DNA of 20,228 bases from Stramenopiles sp. TOSAG23-6 (taxonomy: Eukaryota; Sar), in contig LT636035.1 in assembly GCA_900128565.1 (NCBI GenBank), forward strand, positions 1-20,228, in the 5' to 3' direction. Shown here piece by piece: positions 1 to 11,100 of the stretch (its first letter is position 1; the number at the start of each line of letters is the position of its first letter). The position numbers and the translations under genes were made by a program. The notes under the pieces are model-generated. The model made no database searches and was not told the DNA's origin. It worked only from the letters and a program-made list of their open reading frames with translations.

Positions 1-61
1 CATACGAAATTTCGTACCTAACGATTTTTTTTTGAAATATTTTTCCAAAATACATCTCCAG
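1..61 (+). other. 3' part of an intron (introner-like copy A)
   Basis: The segment is AT-rich, contains GTACCTAAC, which resembles a CTAAC branch point, then nine T, then CCAAAATACATCTCCAG ending in AG at 60-61. It aligns with the 3' part of the intron at 3611-3710: 22 nt at the left with one mismatch, a 10-nt length difference, the same T9 run, then 22 nt with one mismatch. Both acceptors are followed by TG, completing a codon in phase 1. The donor is left of the window. Alternatively it is a 5'UTR intron, with ATG 76 as the start. Confidence 0.7.
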
Positions 62-3000
62 TGCCAGAAAATGAAATGGTATTTTCCAAAAGTAACCAAA
101 ATAAAAGTAGAGAAATTAAAAATAGAGGTCTGATACCACCAAAATCAGTTCCGCGTTATAAACCTACCTCAAAAACATCGAATAAACGATCAAAAGTAGA
201 TACTGGTAAATTGGCAAATGATGAAATCGGAATATCTCATAAAAACGAATTCGATGCTAAACAATCAAAAACGAAAAATAGTAAAAACGAATTTGGTGCT
301 AAACAATCAAAAACGAAAGATAGTAAAAACGAATTTGGTGCTAAACAATCAAAAACGAAAGATAGTAAAATAAAAGGGCGTCAAGAAACATTTAATGAAA
401 CTGATGACTCCGAAAGTAGAGACGCTGATAACAAACGAATAAATCAATATGAAACTAGAAGTGTTGTAACAAAAAGTACATTCAATAAACCATTGAATGC
501 AGCAGACAGAAAAAGTACGGAAACAAGAAGTGTTGTTACAAAAAGTATATCCAATAAACCCTTGAAGATGACCGATGGAAAAAGTACTGAAACAAGAAGT
601 GTTGTTACAAAAAGTACATTCAATAAACCATTGAATGTAGACAGAAAAAGTACGGAAACAAGAAGCGCTGTAACAAAAGATACACCCAATATTTCATATG
701 ATGCTACTGTCAGAAGATATAGTAAAACTATTCATGCTGATACTGATACCACTAAATCTCTCACTACTGAAAGTAGACCCAGAAAGAGTATTGACAAGAA
801 TGACGATAAAACTCGCAGAGCTCTTGAAAGGACAAGTAAAATCAATGAAAAGGATACCCCAAAAAATACTGAAAGGATCAATAGGAGAATTATTGAAAAG
901 GATACTGACAGTGCTGTAGAGCGATATCTTAGAGCTCGGAATTCTCGAAATAATAGATTACTTCAAAGAAATCGGGCTATAAGTACTCCAAGAAATAGAC
1001 CATTTTCTTCACAAGATAGCCGTACGGATAGTAATATCACTATACCAAAACGCGATACAATTAGCAATACAAGTACTCATAGAAATAGACCATATTCTTC
1101 ACAAGATAGTCATAGAAGTAGTACTACTACACCAAAACGCGATGCAATTCGCAATGTAACTACAGCTAAACCCACCAAACCAGATAGAACAAAAATTACT
1201 CCAAGCTCTACTCGTTTTGGTATAAAGGAAGATACCGAAGAGAAAACAGTAGAACTGCCCCATAATGTTATCAAAGTTAAGGATACAACATCTAAAGATA
1301 TTGAAGAAACAAATAAAAAGGCAATTCTAAAACATTTAGGAAGATTTGAAACTCGTAGTAGTTCTAGGCGGAAGGGCAATGAAGCAAACTCTGTTAGTAA
1401 AAGAGTTGAGTCTGAGGTTGGCGCGAGTACAGAGGCTAGTTTAAGTGGAAGTACTGGAGGAAGTGCATCTCGTAGTGACAATCAAGAAGCTACATTAGGA
1501 TCAACAGATAGCAATCGTGTGGCATCTACATTGTTGAAATCAAATAAGTCCAAACAAGATTCTCAGAATAGAAGTATAGTGCGACATATTACATCTTCGC
1601 GAAGACGTCCTAGTACGGCACAATCTAGGAATTTAAATGAAAATAGTGGATTAATCATTCGGCGTATTGATTCGCCACAACTTCGGCTAAGGAAATCATT
1701 TCAACATCGTCCTAGTACAGCATCATTTCAACATCGTCCTCGTACTGCATCATTTCAGCGTCGCCATAGTACATCATTTCAATATCGTCCTAGTACAGCA
1801 AGTACAAAAAAAGATAGAATTCCTCGGCGACTTAATGTAAACAGATTAAACTCTTTATCACGTTCAAAAACATCGCGAGCTAAGTTGTTTACAACTTTCC
1901 CAGAATCCACAGAAGACGGTGCTGGTGCAACTACAAATAAGAATTTAACATCCGCATTACCAAATAACTCCGTCAAAAACATCCGACATCGTAAAGAAGT
2001 ACATGCTCGTGCTCAGGCAAAGCGGCGCAGAAGAAGACTTCGGGAGAAGAAAAGACAATCGAAAGCTCATGCATCTGTAGCACGAATTGTGGCTGGTAAG
2101 AGGGATATAGAATATTTTAATAGTGAAACAGAAGCTACAGAAAAATTGTCGGTTGTTGTCACTGTACCACCTCCGCCCCCTAAGCGCAAATTTCAAGCCA
2201 AACTTAATTCTAAAAGAAAGAGAAACTTTATCAAACATTTTTCGGAAGATGAGGCAGATGCTGCGAGGTCGTCGTCGGAAGATACTGAAGGGAGCATGAG
2301 TAGCTCAGAAGTCTCAAAAAGTATAGAAGGTTTGAAAAAGATTTATTTGGAAGCAACGCGATCTTCTCATATCGGGGAAAATACAACACTTAAATTAGAC
2401 TATGAAAAGTTCTTTCATTTTTTCCATTTAAAAAAAACAGACCGTAATAGCAATACACTATTAGCTGAAGCTTTGCTAGATCAAGTTACTGTGTTTAAAA
2501 ATGAATCAAAAGTTGGATTGAAGATTAAACCATGGTGCTGGAGAAAGCTTGTTGGTTTTGGTCCTGTTTTTTTGAATGTTACTGTAAAGGCGACAGATGA
2601 AGGATATTTGGTATTTGCTCGGCATCCTACTGGACATTCAATTGAAACACATTTAAGTGAAAAAGATGTCCGAAAAGAACTTGTCTCATCTGGAACACCT
2701 CCTGGGTTTTATGCGACAAAATCACAACGTGGAGAAATATTACTTTCATCAATTCGTTTGATTAGGTCGAGATCTGGACGAGTACCTTACACCTTCAAGA
2801 TTGTTGGACCCCCACGTTTCCCCACTTCATTGATTATAAGCTTACCGTCAATTATTATAGACGGAATTCGAATGCATGTTCGTGTTTACGCGACATATAA
2901 TTATAATAGTGATCTTCTTTCTAGTGATGACGTTTTAAATAGTACCAGTGAACTTCAAGGTAGTCGTACACGGGTTAGTGGAGTTGTCATTTGGGCATTT

Positions 3001-4999
3001 GAAGGCGATGGTGCAGGGGCAGAGCCATTCTGTGTGCCAACTGATGAACTTCCATGGCAGTGGCAAAAACTTCAATTAAAGCTACATAAAATAAAACAAG
3101 TTGAAGGGAATGAAAGATTCAACGAGCAGAGAGAAGATATCAAAGACGAATTGCGCTCATGTGCTATATTATTAATTCAAAGGATCTATTGGAGAGGCGA
3201 AGAAGGTACTGTCATGGAATTAGCACCATTAACACATAAGGAGAGAATACGAAAAAAAGAAATGTTAAATGTTCTCCGAGGAACACACCAAGGTTTTAGA
3301 GTGAGCAATTTGCTTTTTCGCCGTGGTGACGTTGTAGAGAAGCAAGATTCATATTCTAATAGACTACGCAGTAAAATTGCAGCCGCAGCTACAACCAATA
3401 AAGGTGCATCTACATCAACGACAATGTCTAGACTATTTAAAAGGAAACAAGTCACGAATCACAGCAAAAATACTCTTTTATTTTGGGCAACTTCGAATAA
3501 GAAGGGTCATGGTATGCTTTCGTTTTATGAAGATGTTATGTCACGACTTTTAAACAATCGTGGTGGTGTATGGCAACGCTCAAATGAACTAACTCCTAAT
3601 GTACATGTATGTTTTTTTTTTTTTTTGTATGAATTTATTTTTCATACGAAATTTTGTACCTAACAAATTTAAATATTTTTTTTTGCAATATTTTTCCAAA
3701 ATACATGTAGTGTTTGGAGGATGGGGGGGTAAAGGAATTCCTCTCTATGGAGATCAGTATGATGACGGATTTACCGCCAACGGAATTATCTCAGTAGGAT
3801 CTGAAGTCTTTTCACACAAACATTCTTGGCCTTTATCTTGTTTCTCTGGACCAAATGACCCATGGAAATCAATGACTGGAAATGAGATCAAAGCATTTTG
3901 TGATGCTAGTGAAGGCGAGTTTCAAGGGCAAATACCAAATACTGTTCATGGTAAAACGTGTATGTTATTAAATTTTCAGCCATGGAACTGTCTAAAATAT
4001 ATATGTGATAAAGCTTTAATGGCAAAAACCCTAAAAGCGTATGCAAAACGAGATGGTATCAATATTAATTCATTGATTCCAAAAACTTTTATTTTTGATC
4101 TAAACAAATCACGAGGCGCATCTAACAGTGATCTTAAACGAAACGTAGATAGATTTATTAAAACATACCGTGCTATAGAAAAGGATAACATTTTCAGAAG
4201 AAGATCTGGTATGAGTGCACTTGCACAAAGTAGTCGTAATGTTTGGATATGTAAACCATCTGATGGATCACAAGGACAGAAAATCATTGTTACAGATGAA
4301 ATTGCTAGAGTAATTTCTATAGGAGAATCTTTAAGACCAAATGGTCGAGGATGGATTGTTCAGAAATATATGGAAGATCCCTTGACTGTATCTGGTGGGC
4401 GTAAATTTGATATTCGAGTATGGGTACTTTTGACAAGTGACTTCCGAGTTTGTATATATAGAGAAGGTGTGTTGCGAACATCTGCAGTGTCATTTAGTTT
4501 AGACAATCTTTACGATAGATTTGTACATTTGAGCAATCACTGTATTGCGAAGGAACACCCTGAGTATGGAAAATTTGAACCTACGAATGAATTATGGTTT
4601 TCTGAATTTGATGAGTATCTAGTATCGAAATATGGCAAAGAGTACGGTTTCTGGACTTGTATATATCCACAAATCCGTACTCTTGTAGCACATACAGCAC
4701 GAGCTCTTCGAAAAAAAATGGAAGCCCCGAAAGATGCATTTTTCAGACCCTTTCAATTGCTTGGCTTTGACTTTATGGTTAGTGCCGCGCCGGATCTTTG
4801 TGTTACTTTAATTGAAGTTAATTCATCTCCTGCCGTTGCCGACGATCTTCGAAATGTCATGGCTGAAGACTTTTTACGTGTTGCAATCGATGAGGTATTT
4901 CCCAGTTCTCGAAATAATGCCAACTCTTCATCGAGCCCATCAGGACCTATTCCTGGATTACCCGACGATCAAAAAGGTTTTGATGTGANTCAGNTGTNA
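62..4999 (+). CDS. Tubulin-tyrosine ligase (TTL) family protein with a ~1150-residue basic repeat-rich N-terminal extension; two exons visible, 5' end uncertain
   Basis: TTL enzymes are ATP-grasp ligases that add tyrosine to the C-terminus of alpha-tubulin. Exon 1 is 62-3610 and exon 2 is 3711-4999; joined in phase 1 they give about 1611 residues. Homology supports the join: the end of exon 1 (SFYEDVMSRLL...GVW) resembles the N-terminus of TTL, and exon 2 continues it at FGGWGG. Catalytic-domain motifs seen are VWICKPSDGSQG (4241-4276), RKFDIRVW, YREGVLRT, HLSNHCIAKE, FQLLGFDFM and LIEVNSSPA (4808-4834), closer to TTL proper than to the polyglutamylase TTLLs I know. Vertebrate TTL is about 380 residues, so this protein is over four times longer. 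The first in-frame ATG is at 76, but position 61 looks like a splice acceptor, so coding may begin upstream or the ATG may follow a 5'UTR intron. The stop is uncertain: codon 4997-4999 reads TNA, and the next candidate, 5012-5014, also reads TNA. Confidence 0.85.
241..366 (+). repeat. Three tandem 42-nt units (14 residues, KNEFGAKQSKTKDS type) in exon 1
   Basis: The units are 241-282, 283-324 and 325-366. Units 2 and 3 are identical over all 42 bases and unit 1 differs at three, which indicates recent in-frame tandem duplication. The encoded peptide is basic and probably disordered. Confidence 0.93.
451..690 (+). repeat. Three and a half tandem 69-nt units (23 residues, ETRSVVTKS...NKPL...DRKST type)
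   Basis: The units are 451-519, 520-588, 589-654 (one codon shorter) and a partial, diverged unit 655-690. Units 1 and 3 are more alike than either is to unit 2. The peptide is basic with many Ser/Thr and is probably disordered. Confidence 0.92.
982..1161 (+). repeat. Two tandem ~90-nt units (30 residues, RNRP(F/Y)SSQDS...PKRD type)
   Basis: The units are 982-1071 and 1072-1161. Shared blocks are RNRP followed by F or Y, SSQDS, and PKRD plus A/T and I. The repeat continues the Arg/Ser-rich character of the N-terminal region. Confidence 0.85.
1696..1800 (+). repeat. Four tandem 27-nt units (9 residues, SFQHRPSTA type)
   Basis: The units are 1696-1722, 1723-1749, 1750-1773 (one codon short) and 1774-1800. 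Each encodes SFQ, then H/R/Y, R, P/H, then Ser/Arg-Thr and mostly Ala. Base-level similarity is high, so the expansion looks young. Confidence 0.9.
2023..2226 (+). other. Basic clusters and polyproline in the TTL N-terminal extension (possible nuclear-localisation or microtubule-binding region)
   Basis: The coding shows KRRRRRLREKKR (about 2023-2058), and then VPPPPPKRK and KRKRNF (about 2164-2226). Such clusters can act as nuclear-localisation signals or bind the acidic surface of microtubules. For a tubulin-modifying enzyme, the second role is an attractive but unproven inference. Confidence 0.4.
2320..3230 (+). other. Unassigned folded-looking segment between the repeat region and the TTL domain
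   Basis: From about GLKKIYLEATRSS to QRIYWRGEEGTVMEL the composition shifts from repeats to mixed hydrophobic and charged residues, with likely beta-strands (FLNVTVKATDEGYLVFAR; RVPYTFKIVGPPRFP; MHVRVYATYN). I do not recognise a named domain. It may be a beta-rich adaptor domain of the kind attached to large protist cytoskeletal proteins, but this is a guess. The 55-nt block duplicated at the right edge (2396-2450) lies inside it. Confidence 0.35.
3508..4908 (+). other. TTL catalytic domain (ATP-grasp), interrupted by intron 3611-3710
   Basis: The domain begins near GMLSFYEDVMSRLL in exon 1 and ends near AIDEVFPSS in exon 2, about 435 coding residues. The ATP-binding Lys lies in ICKPS (about 4253), the glycine-rich loop follows as DGSQGQK, and the metal-binding Glu and Asn lie in IEVNS (about 4811-4825). 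All catalytic motifs that I can recognise are intact, so an active ligase is likely. Tyrosine specificity, as opposed to another amino acid, is inferred from overall likeness to TTL and is not shown by any single residue here. Confidence 0.88.
3611..3710 (+). other. Intron within the TTL domain, 100 nt, phase 1 (introner-like copy B)
   Basis: Without splicing, exon 1 ends at TAA 3661-3663 and the TTL domain is in another frame. Removing 3611-3710 (GT...AG) joins them in frame, giving NVHV-L-FGGWGG. The intron starts with a run of 15 T directly after the G at 3611, has a putative branch point CCTAAC at 3659-3664, and ends ATACATGTAG. A seven-base ACATGTA occurs at 3603-3609 and again at 3703-3709, so the exact boundary can slide: a cut one base earlier also keeps the frame (V instead of L) but would not be GT-AG. 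The other donor-like GTATGT at 3607 gives the wrong frame with this acceptor. Confidence 0.82.
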
Positions 5000-5013
5000 A
5001 AAANTTGTAGCTN
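4989..5013. other. Cluster of five ambiguous bases between the convergent genes
   Basis: Ns stand at 4989, 4994, 4998, 5004 and 5013. They obscure the TTL stop codon (TNA at 4997-4999 and at 5012-5014) and a possible splice donor (GTGANT at 4985). Similar small clusters occur at 14508/14515 and 17995/18014. Confidence 0.95.
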
Positions 5014-5017
5014 AAAA

Positions 5018-5023
5018 TTTATT
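5018..5023 (-). terminator. Candidate AATAAA polyadenylation signal for the giant gene
   Basis: The plus strand reads TTTATT, so the minus strand reads AATAAA, about 85 nt past the giant gene's TAA. No other canonical signal is visible in the 107-nt convergent gap. Many protists do not use AATAAA strictly, and the bases next to it include Ns. Confidence 0.25.
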
Positions 5024-5106
5024 TTGATTCAAAAATATATAAAACTACTTTTCATTATTACCCTTCTACTAATGCAGTATTATCAAGCAAAGGACCACAT
5101 ACCCAC

Positions 5107-8100
5107 TTACATCCCTTCACATCTATTTTGCTCACACAAATTCTTCGTTTTATGGAAACTTAGACAAGGAATTAAAACTTCTCGTCGAAGTGGCAACTCA
5201 GAAGCAAATTCCAATCCTCTTGCTTCTGTCGATCCATCAAGTACATTTGTTAATTCTTTGTTCCAACAACCAACACTCTTTGGAAAGGTTCTTTTTTGTA
5301 CTGGATTATAACTGCTGCAAAGGTTAGTACCCATTGCAGATTGATCCCATTCATATCCTTTTGGAATAGCAGACCAATTACCAATTTGATCTTCACATTT
5401 TGATGATATGCGAACTTTTACATTGCAATACAGAAACCCTGAATGATCCACACCAGTTTCATCTTTAATTGATGCTGTCCATACTCTAGGAACTTCATCT
5501 GTATTTACATCGGCGTCATGATCCCAATTACCAGTACATGCAACCTCAGATAATTTCGTTTTATCAGAACATTTACCTTTAAATCTTTTTTCTCTAACTT
5601 CGAAGTCACGCTCATCTCCAGTTGGGCAAATATCAAATCGCACAGTTCGTTTCTGGTCATCCAGCAACAATGGCATATCTTGTGTACCAAAGGTAGTCAT
5701 AATTTTACTTTCTAAACTCAAACCCGTGGTATCATAATCCCCATATTTACTACGATTTTCAGGTGGAATCAAGTCTAAGACCAGCTCCAAATCGTCCGCG
5801 TATGGTGTCTCATTTATCAAATCGAGATAAAAACTCGCACAATCACCAGTTGTAGCACCATTGCCTCGCTCCACATTGCGAGCTTTTTTGCTAACCGTTG
5901 GGCCAGTTAAGTCTAAGTTATTTAGACCTGGCTGAAATTGAACATCAAATTGCTCTCGAGGATCAGTTCCTGCTTCATGTGGACACATAGACCGACCAGC
6001 CTTTGTTCTAAAGACCGGAGTCCCATAAACTTTATCACGTAATACTTCGACGTCAAAATAATCACCGATAGAACTATCACTGAGAGTAAATTCAACAGCA
6101 CGCTCTTCTACACGGGTGTTATCCTGAGAATTATCGATAATATTCTGCCACTCGTCATACCACTCACCATTAGACTCAACATTAATTACAAATATATTCC
6201 AATACCCTGATGCATATGAATTGCTTATCTGTTTCTCTGTGTGTTCAAAGTTGAGTACAAGGGAAGAGGATTGAGAACTTGTGTACGAATACTTTGCAGC
6301 ACTTCCTCCACCAGAAAATGCGACAAGAGATGCAGTACTTTTACCCGAGGCACCATGAATATTTCCTATACCAATTGATGACGACCCAGCAGTAGCTGGG
6401 TCCATATTGCCAATGCTGCCACCGCGGAAAGCATTTTGTTTGTCATTAACATATTTGGGAGATGAGAGAGTGTTATCATCTTGAACCATATTTTCAACTC
6501 TTTCTGATTTTGGATTAAATTTGTTAGTCACTGAGCATTTGTGTTGGTAATACGGCATTCCAGAAGCCTTTTTCTTCTTCTGTTTTGCCCACTTCAAATC
6601 TGTTTTTTTCTGGCCCTCCTCTGTAAGAATTGGTGAATTGTCTGTAACTTCAGAAGTAGTTTTATCTGCTCTGGTACCGTTACAATTTTTAGCACAATAT
6701 CTCTGCCAGTAACACTTTGGTCCAGCAGCAGTGCATGTAGCTCGATCAGTATGCCCAATACATTCTCTACCACTAAACATAATATCTAAATTATAATCGC
6801 GTTCGACACCATTAATAGTTTCTTTGCCAAGTTGATTTGACAGAGTTGAACCCAACATTCCATTTGACGAATCATTAAGAGCCTTATCAGCACCGGCATA
6901 AAATCCAGGGATATCAGGGTTCGCACTGAATCCTTGTTCACCTTGTAATAAGGAACTCGCAACAAGTGCACTTGACTGTACCGGGGTACTATTTGCTTTC
7001 AATTCTTCGTTTAGTTTCAATACACGAATCCATCCTTTTATTGCATCTAAAGTTGCCAAAAGTCGAGCCTGAGCTTTAACAGCATCCTTTGCAGGTTTCA
7101 AAGCTGTTTTCTCTGCAGACGTGTATGTCTTTTTCACTATATTATCACAAGAAGTATTTTTTACCGTTCCCGTTAAACCACATGTTTTATCTTTGGGACT
7201 TCCAGAACACAAAGGCAAGTTACACCAATTTCTACCCGTCGTAGAGTCGACATGTTTATATGTTGCTAAAAGTGAATCAAAATATTTAGACGCTGGGCAC
7301 TGTCGCTTTCCTTTGGAAGGATCAGGATTCCCGGAAGCATTGTTGTTGTAACAATATGTTGTATCGCCATTACCAAATGGTCCTGAATAAGCGATGCTTG
7401 TAACATGCTTGCTTAAATCTACACCAGCAACATCAGCATAGTTACATCGAAGATCATTCCATTCTTCGAAGCAGCGAGCTTGTAATTGAGGGATTCGTGT
7501 TTTTATGACGTCATACACAGTATGAACGGTAACAGCATTCCAAGTATCATCCTTAATAGCTTGAACGGCATAATTTCGTAGTTTCAGAGAAGTCAAATTT
7601 GCACCCATTATATCTGAGTTAGCCACTAAATCAGAATCCACATGAAAGTCATCCAGTTTTGTCTTCAAAGCTTCGTCATCACCACCATTAATGAGTGACC
7701 AAGTGCTGATTTCATTTGCTGAATATCCGGCGCATTGAGCATTCGGCTTTCCCACACAAGTTGCATCGCCTTTACAAAAGACATCATCATCTCGGAAGAG
7801 AATTGGTAGTGCTGTTTTTGTAATGATGGCAAGGGAAGGAAGTACGATTAAATCTTGGAATGCGCCTCCTCCAGCCTCGGCACTCGTACTGTATTCTGCA
7901 GATGCAGTCATGTGTACTTCCATCGTACTTTGCATTTGCCTGAAGGCATCACTTGCCAAACCACCATTATTGTCATCCAGATTTCTATATCCACCAACCA
8001 TTCTTGTATCAACCACATTAATCTCCATGCCAGCAAGCATACCAATACCACCAAAACCACCGGCAACTGGTTCAGCGTCACCCGCAATTTCTTTCCGAAA

Positions 8101-11100
8101 TGAAACAGCTGCACCAGCACCCCAGTCGGAAGTATGTCCTTTCTGACTAGCTTTAGTGAATCCAACAGTTACACCTACAGATAGTGTGGTATCTTTTCTC
8201 CAAACAGCGAAGGAATCATCTCCAGGAGGATCTCGAATAATAGTAAATGGTACATACTCGGGAAGCTTGATGGATTGATTACGAGTGAGATCAACCTCAC
8301 CCTCAACAACAATATCTGCTGTCCAAGTCTTTGTCGTCAAATTTCTGACTGCTTTTGCAGATGGTAGATCGTCTTTTGAAGGGGTGAATGTGTACTCTAA
8401 TTGTTTGGTGAATGGATCATATCTCTCAGGAGAAGAAAGTTGATCAAAGTATAATTGATAAAAAGTTCCTTCGAGAGTCTCACCAGATATATCACATAAT
8501 GCAGGCTTTGTTACCACGCCGGCTTCTTCTGGTGTTGTACCCACTACTCCACAAGCATGCGTTAATATATTCTCTGCAGTACAGCCAGTAGATTTTGTAC
8601 ATTTAGTGCGAATATATCCAGCATTTTTTGGTTGACCATCGCTGCCATATACTAGAATAGAACTGCTCACAACAAAACGAGAATCCTTCGAATACGCTAG
8701 ATTGTCGTTTGTGTCAATCTTACCTGGTACATATAAAAGTTTTGGTAAATCTCCACCTGGAAGATCCATAACTTCACTACCATTATCACTAGTTGCATAT
8801 GCTTCATGTGCAGCAATAGTTGCAACTACTTCGTTATATGCTCTCTTTTTGACCATCGTAACACCATAGAGAGGCGATGAATCCATGCGTAAACAACTGC
8901 GTAATGAAGATGTTTCACCACTACTGTTCAATACCAACTTCAAAGTAGCTTTCTTTCTAAACATAAAACTCATTTCTGGGTCCGTATCTTTCGCATCTAC
9001 AGGAATAGCAGGAAGCTCGCGAAGATATTTGGCTACTCCTGCCTGTCCTTTTGTAAATTGAGGTTCTCCTTGTACGTCGCCTGGTATTCCTATATCCACC
9101 TTATTAATAGCAATTGTACCCATATTTGTAAATGTTCCTTTTGTTACAATTATAGCAACATTTGTTTTATCGTTAGGATTTTGCCGAAACACTGTACCTT
9201 CCCCAGATGTATTGACGACATTCGAAGGGATTCCAAGGCTTTCAGCATTATCTTTATCGTCAATCATCGTCACGGGTATTTTTGAAAACACGCCTGATGT
9301 AACTGAAACGACTATATCGGGTTTTGTTGAGCCACCAGTGTGATGTTCAACAAATGTTGGAACACCTGCGTCATATTCAACACCATTACTGTTAACAGTA
9401 AGTTTTCCACCGGAACTTCCAGCTACAACTTCTTTGTCACCTGTAACCAAAAGTATTGCATCGTTATTTTCACTCGAATATTTAATCAAAATAGCACTTG
9501 CTTTGGAAGTTGCTTGTGTCACAGATGAACCGAGTGCAAATGCAAATGGTGGATTAGAAGACGCAAGCCCCTTCACCCGGACAAGTACACCAGCGACCAA
9601 ACCGGTAGCGCCACTATCTTGAGAAAATACAGTACCTTTAGGATAAGCCTGTTTTTGCAATCCACTTAAAGTAGCAGTTTTTTGGCTCACTATATCATTT
9701 TTCGAAAATGTTTTTGTACCATTACCGAGCTTGAATAAAGTAGCAGGCCAAGATTCCATATCGTCAACAAGCACAGATATTTCATATGGCAAATCTCTTG
9801 GTAGTCTAACTGAATATTCTCGTCCGCCATGTTTTTGTGTTCGTGTATTAGCTAGAGGTATAATTCGATCACATCCACCAGCGAAACCTTGATGGGTTGT
9901 ACCAGGACCAGTGAAAGTCAGTTTGAAAGATACTTTCTGTCGGATTTCGGTGTGTAGCGAAAATGTTGTAGCAAATTGTGCATTCTCTTCAGCATCGGTC
10001 ATGTTAGGGCCACCATTATGCTTTATAAAACGACCAGCTGCCAACCGAATGATTGGATGTCGACTAGCAACTTCAATAAAGATTATTTCAGAACCTGCTG
10101 ATGCAACAGCGGCGCTAACACTACCAAAGCGACCACTTCCATCACCATATTCACTACCCACACGTTTCACACGACTATTGTCATTCAAAATATCCAAACC
10201 TTTGATAATTTCTTTGCTCTCACTATCACATTCCATGACATAATCGCTTGCCTCTTTTGGGCATCCATTTCGAATTTTTACATTCATTCCTCGAGGAATG
10301 CTTAGACCAACTTCACCTGATTTATCGGTGACTCCACAGCCAAGGAGGGAATTATCTGCCGTAAAAGCACACATAAGAATATTTTCTACCCCGCAAGATG
10401 AAGGGCTGCTGCCTATTCCTACATCTGGGTGTACTACCTTTACTGGCACTGTAACAACAGTTGTATCAACGATTTTCATATCGGAAAGAATTTGATGCTC
10501 AAGAATCTTAGAAATACTAGTTGGTACAGCATCCATGCCATACGTCCCTTTTTCAGACACAAAGTTGTGTTTATATGTAACAACATACTTTGAGTCGGGA
10601 CTTGGAAACATAGACACACGAGTTGGCATTATATGAATCCTACGAATATTTGAATTTGCACCTGTATCACCAGGTCGGACATCTGAAAATGGAATCTCTA
10701 CAGCCCCTTCTTCTCCAAGTCTGACAGATGAATATTGACGAATTAATCCAGACCAAGCATTTATAATCTGAATATCTGATTTTTCACGTTCTGCCCTTGG
10801 TGGAGATTGTGTAGGAATAGACATCGCAGCTTTTTCAGCATCCACAAGAAGAAGAATTGAAGCATCCGTATTTTTCTCTGAACCAAATTTGAAATTTAAC
10901 CAAGGAAGAGCTGAATCGTTACCAGGTAATCGCAATTGATCTTTATCGTGCAAGGCTTGAGCAGTTTCAAGGAAGATATTAAACTCACGTTTCTGTGCAC
11001 CACTAGAAGGTGGTGCAACAGGAACTGCATCTAAGGATGTTTTGTCACATTTAGTAAACACACGCATACAGCTATCCCATTGACTTGGACGGAACCCTTC

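Noticed and set aside
61-63. GTG as a translation start for the plus-strand gene
   Set aside because: The G at 61 belongs to an AG splice acceptor shared with the second intron copy; GTG starts are a bacterial habit and this gene is spliced. ATG 76 or an upstream exon is more likely.
444-689. Minus-strand frame of 81 hydrophobic repeat residues
   Set aside because: It is the antisense shadow of the 69-nt coding repeats; the repeat unit keeps any frame open.
241-1800. CRISPR-like or satellite array
   Set aside because: Units are contiguous without spacers, all lengths are multiples of three, and the frame stays open, so these are protein-coding repeats.
5107-5170. C-terminal membrane anchor or GPI signal on the giant protein
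   Set aside because: The last residues are polar and Cys-rich (ending NRCEGM) with no hydrophobic tail.
5015-5311. Plus-strand continuation of the TTL reading frame to a stop at 5309-5311
   Set aside because: TTL homology ends near 4908, two TNA codons probably stop the frame, and the region beyond 5107 is antisense to the Cys-containing C-terminus of the giant protein. It survives only as the spliced alternative noted in the findings.
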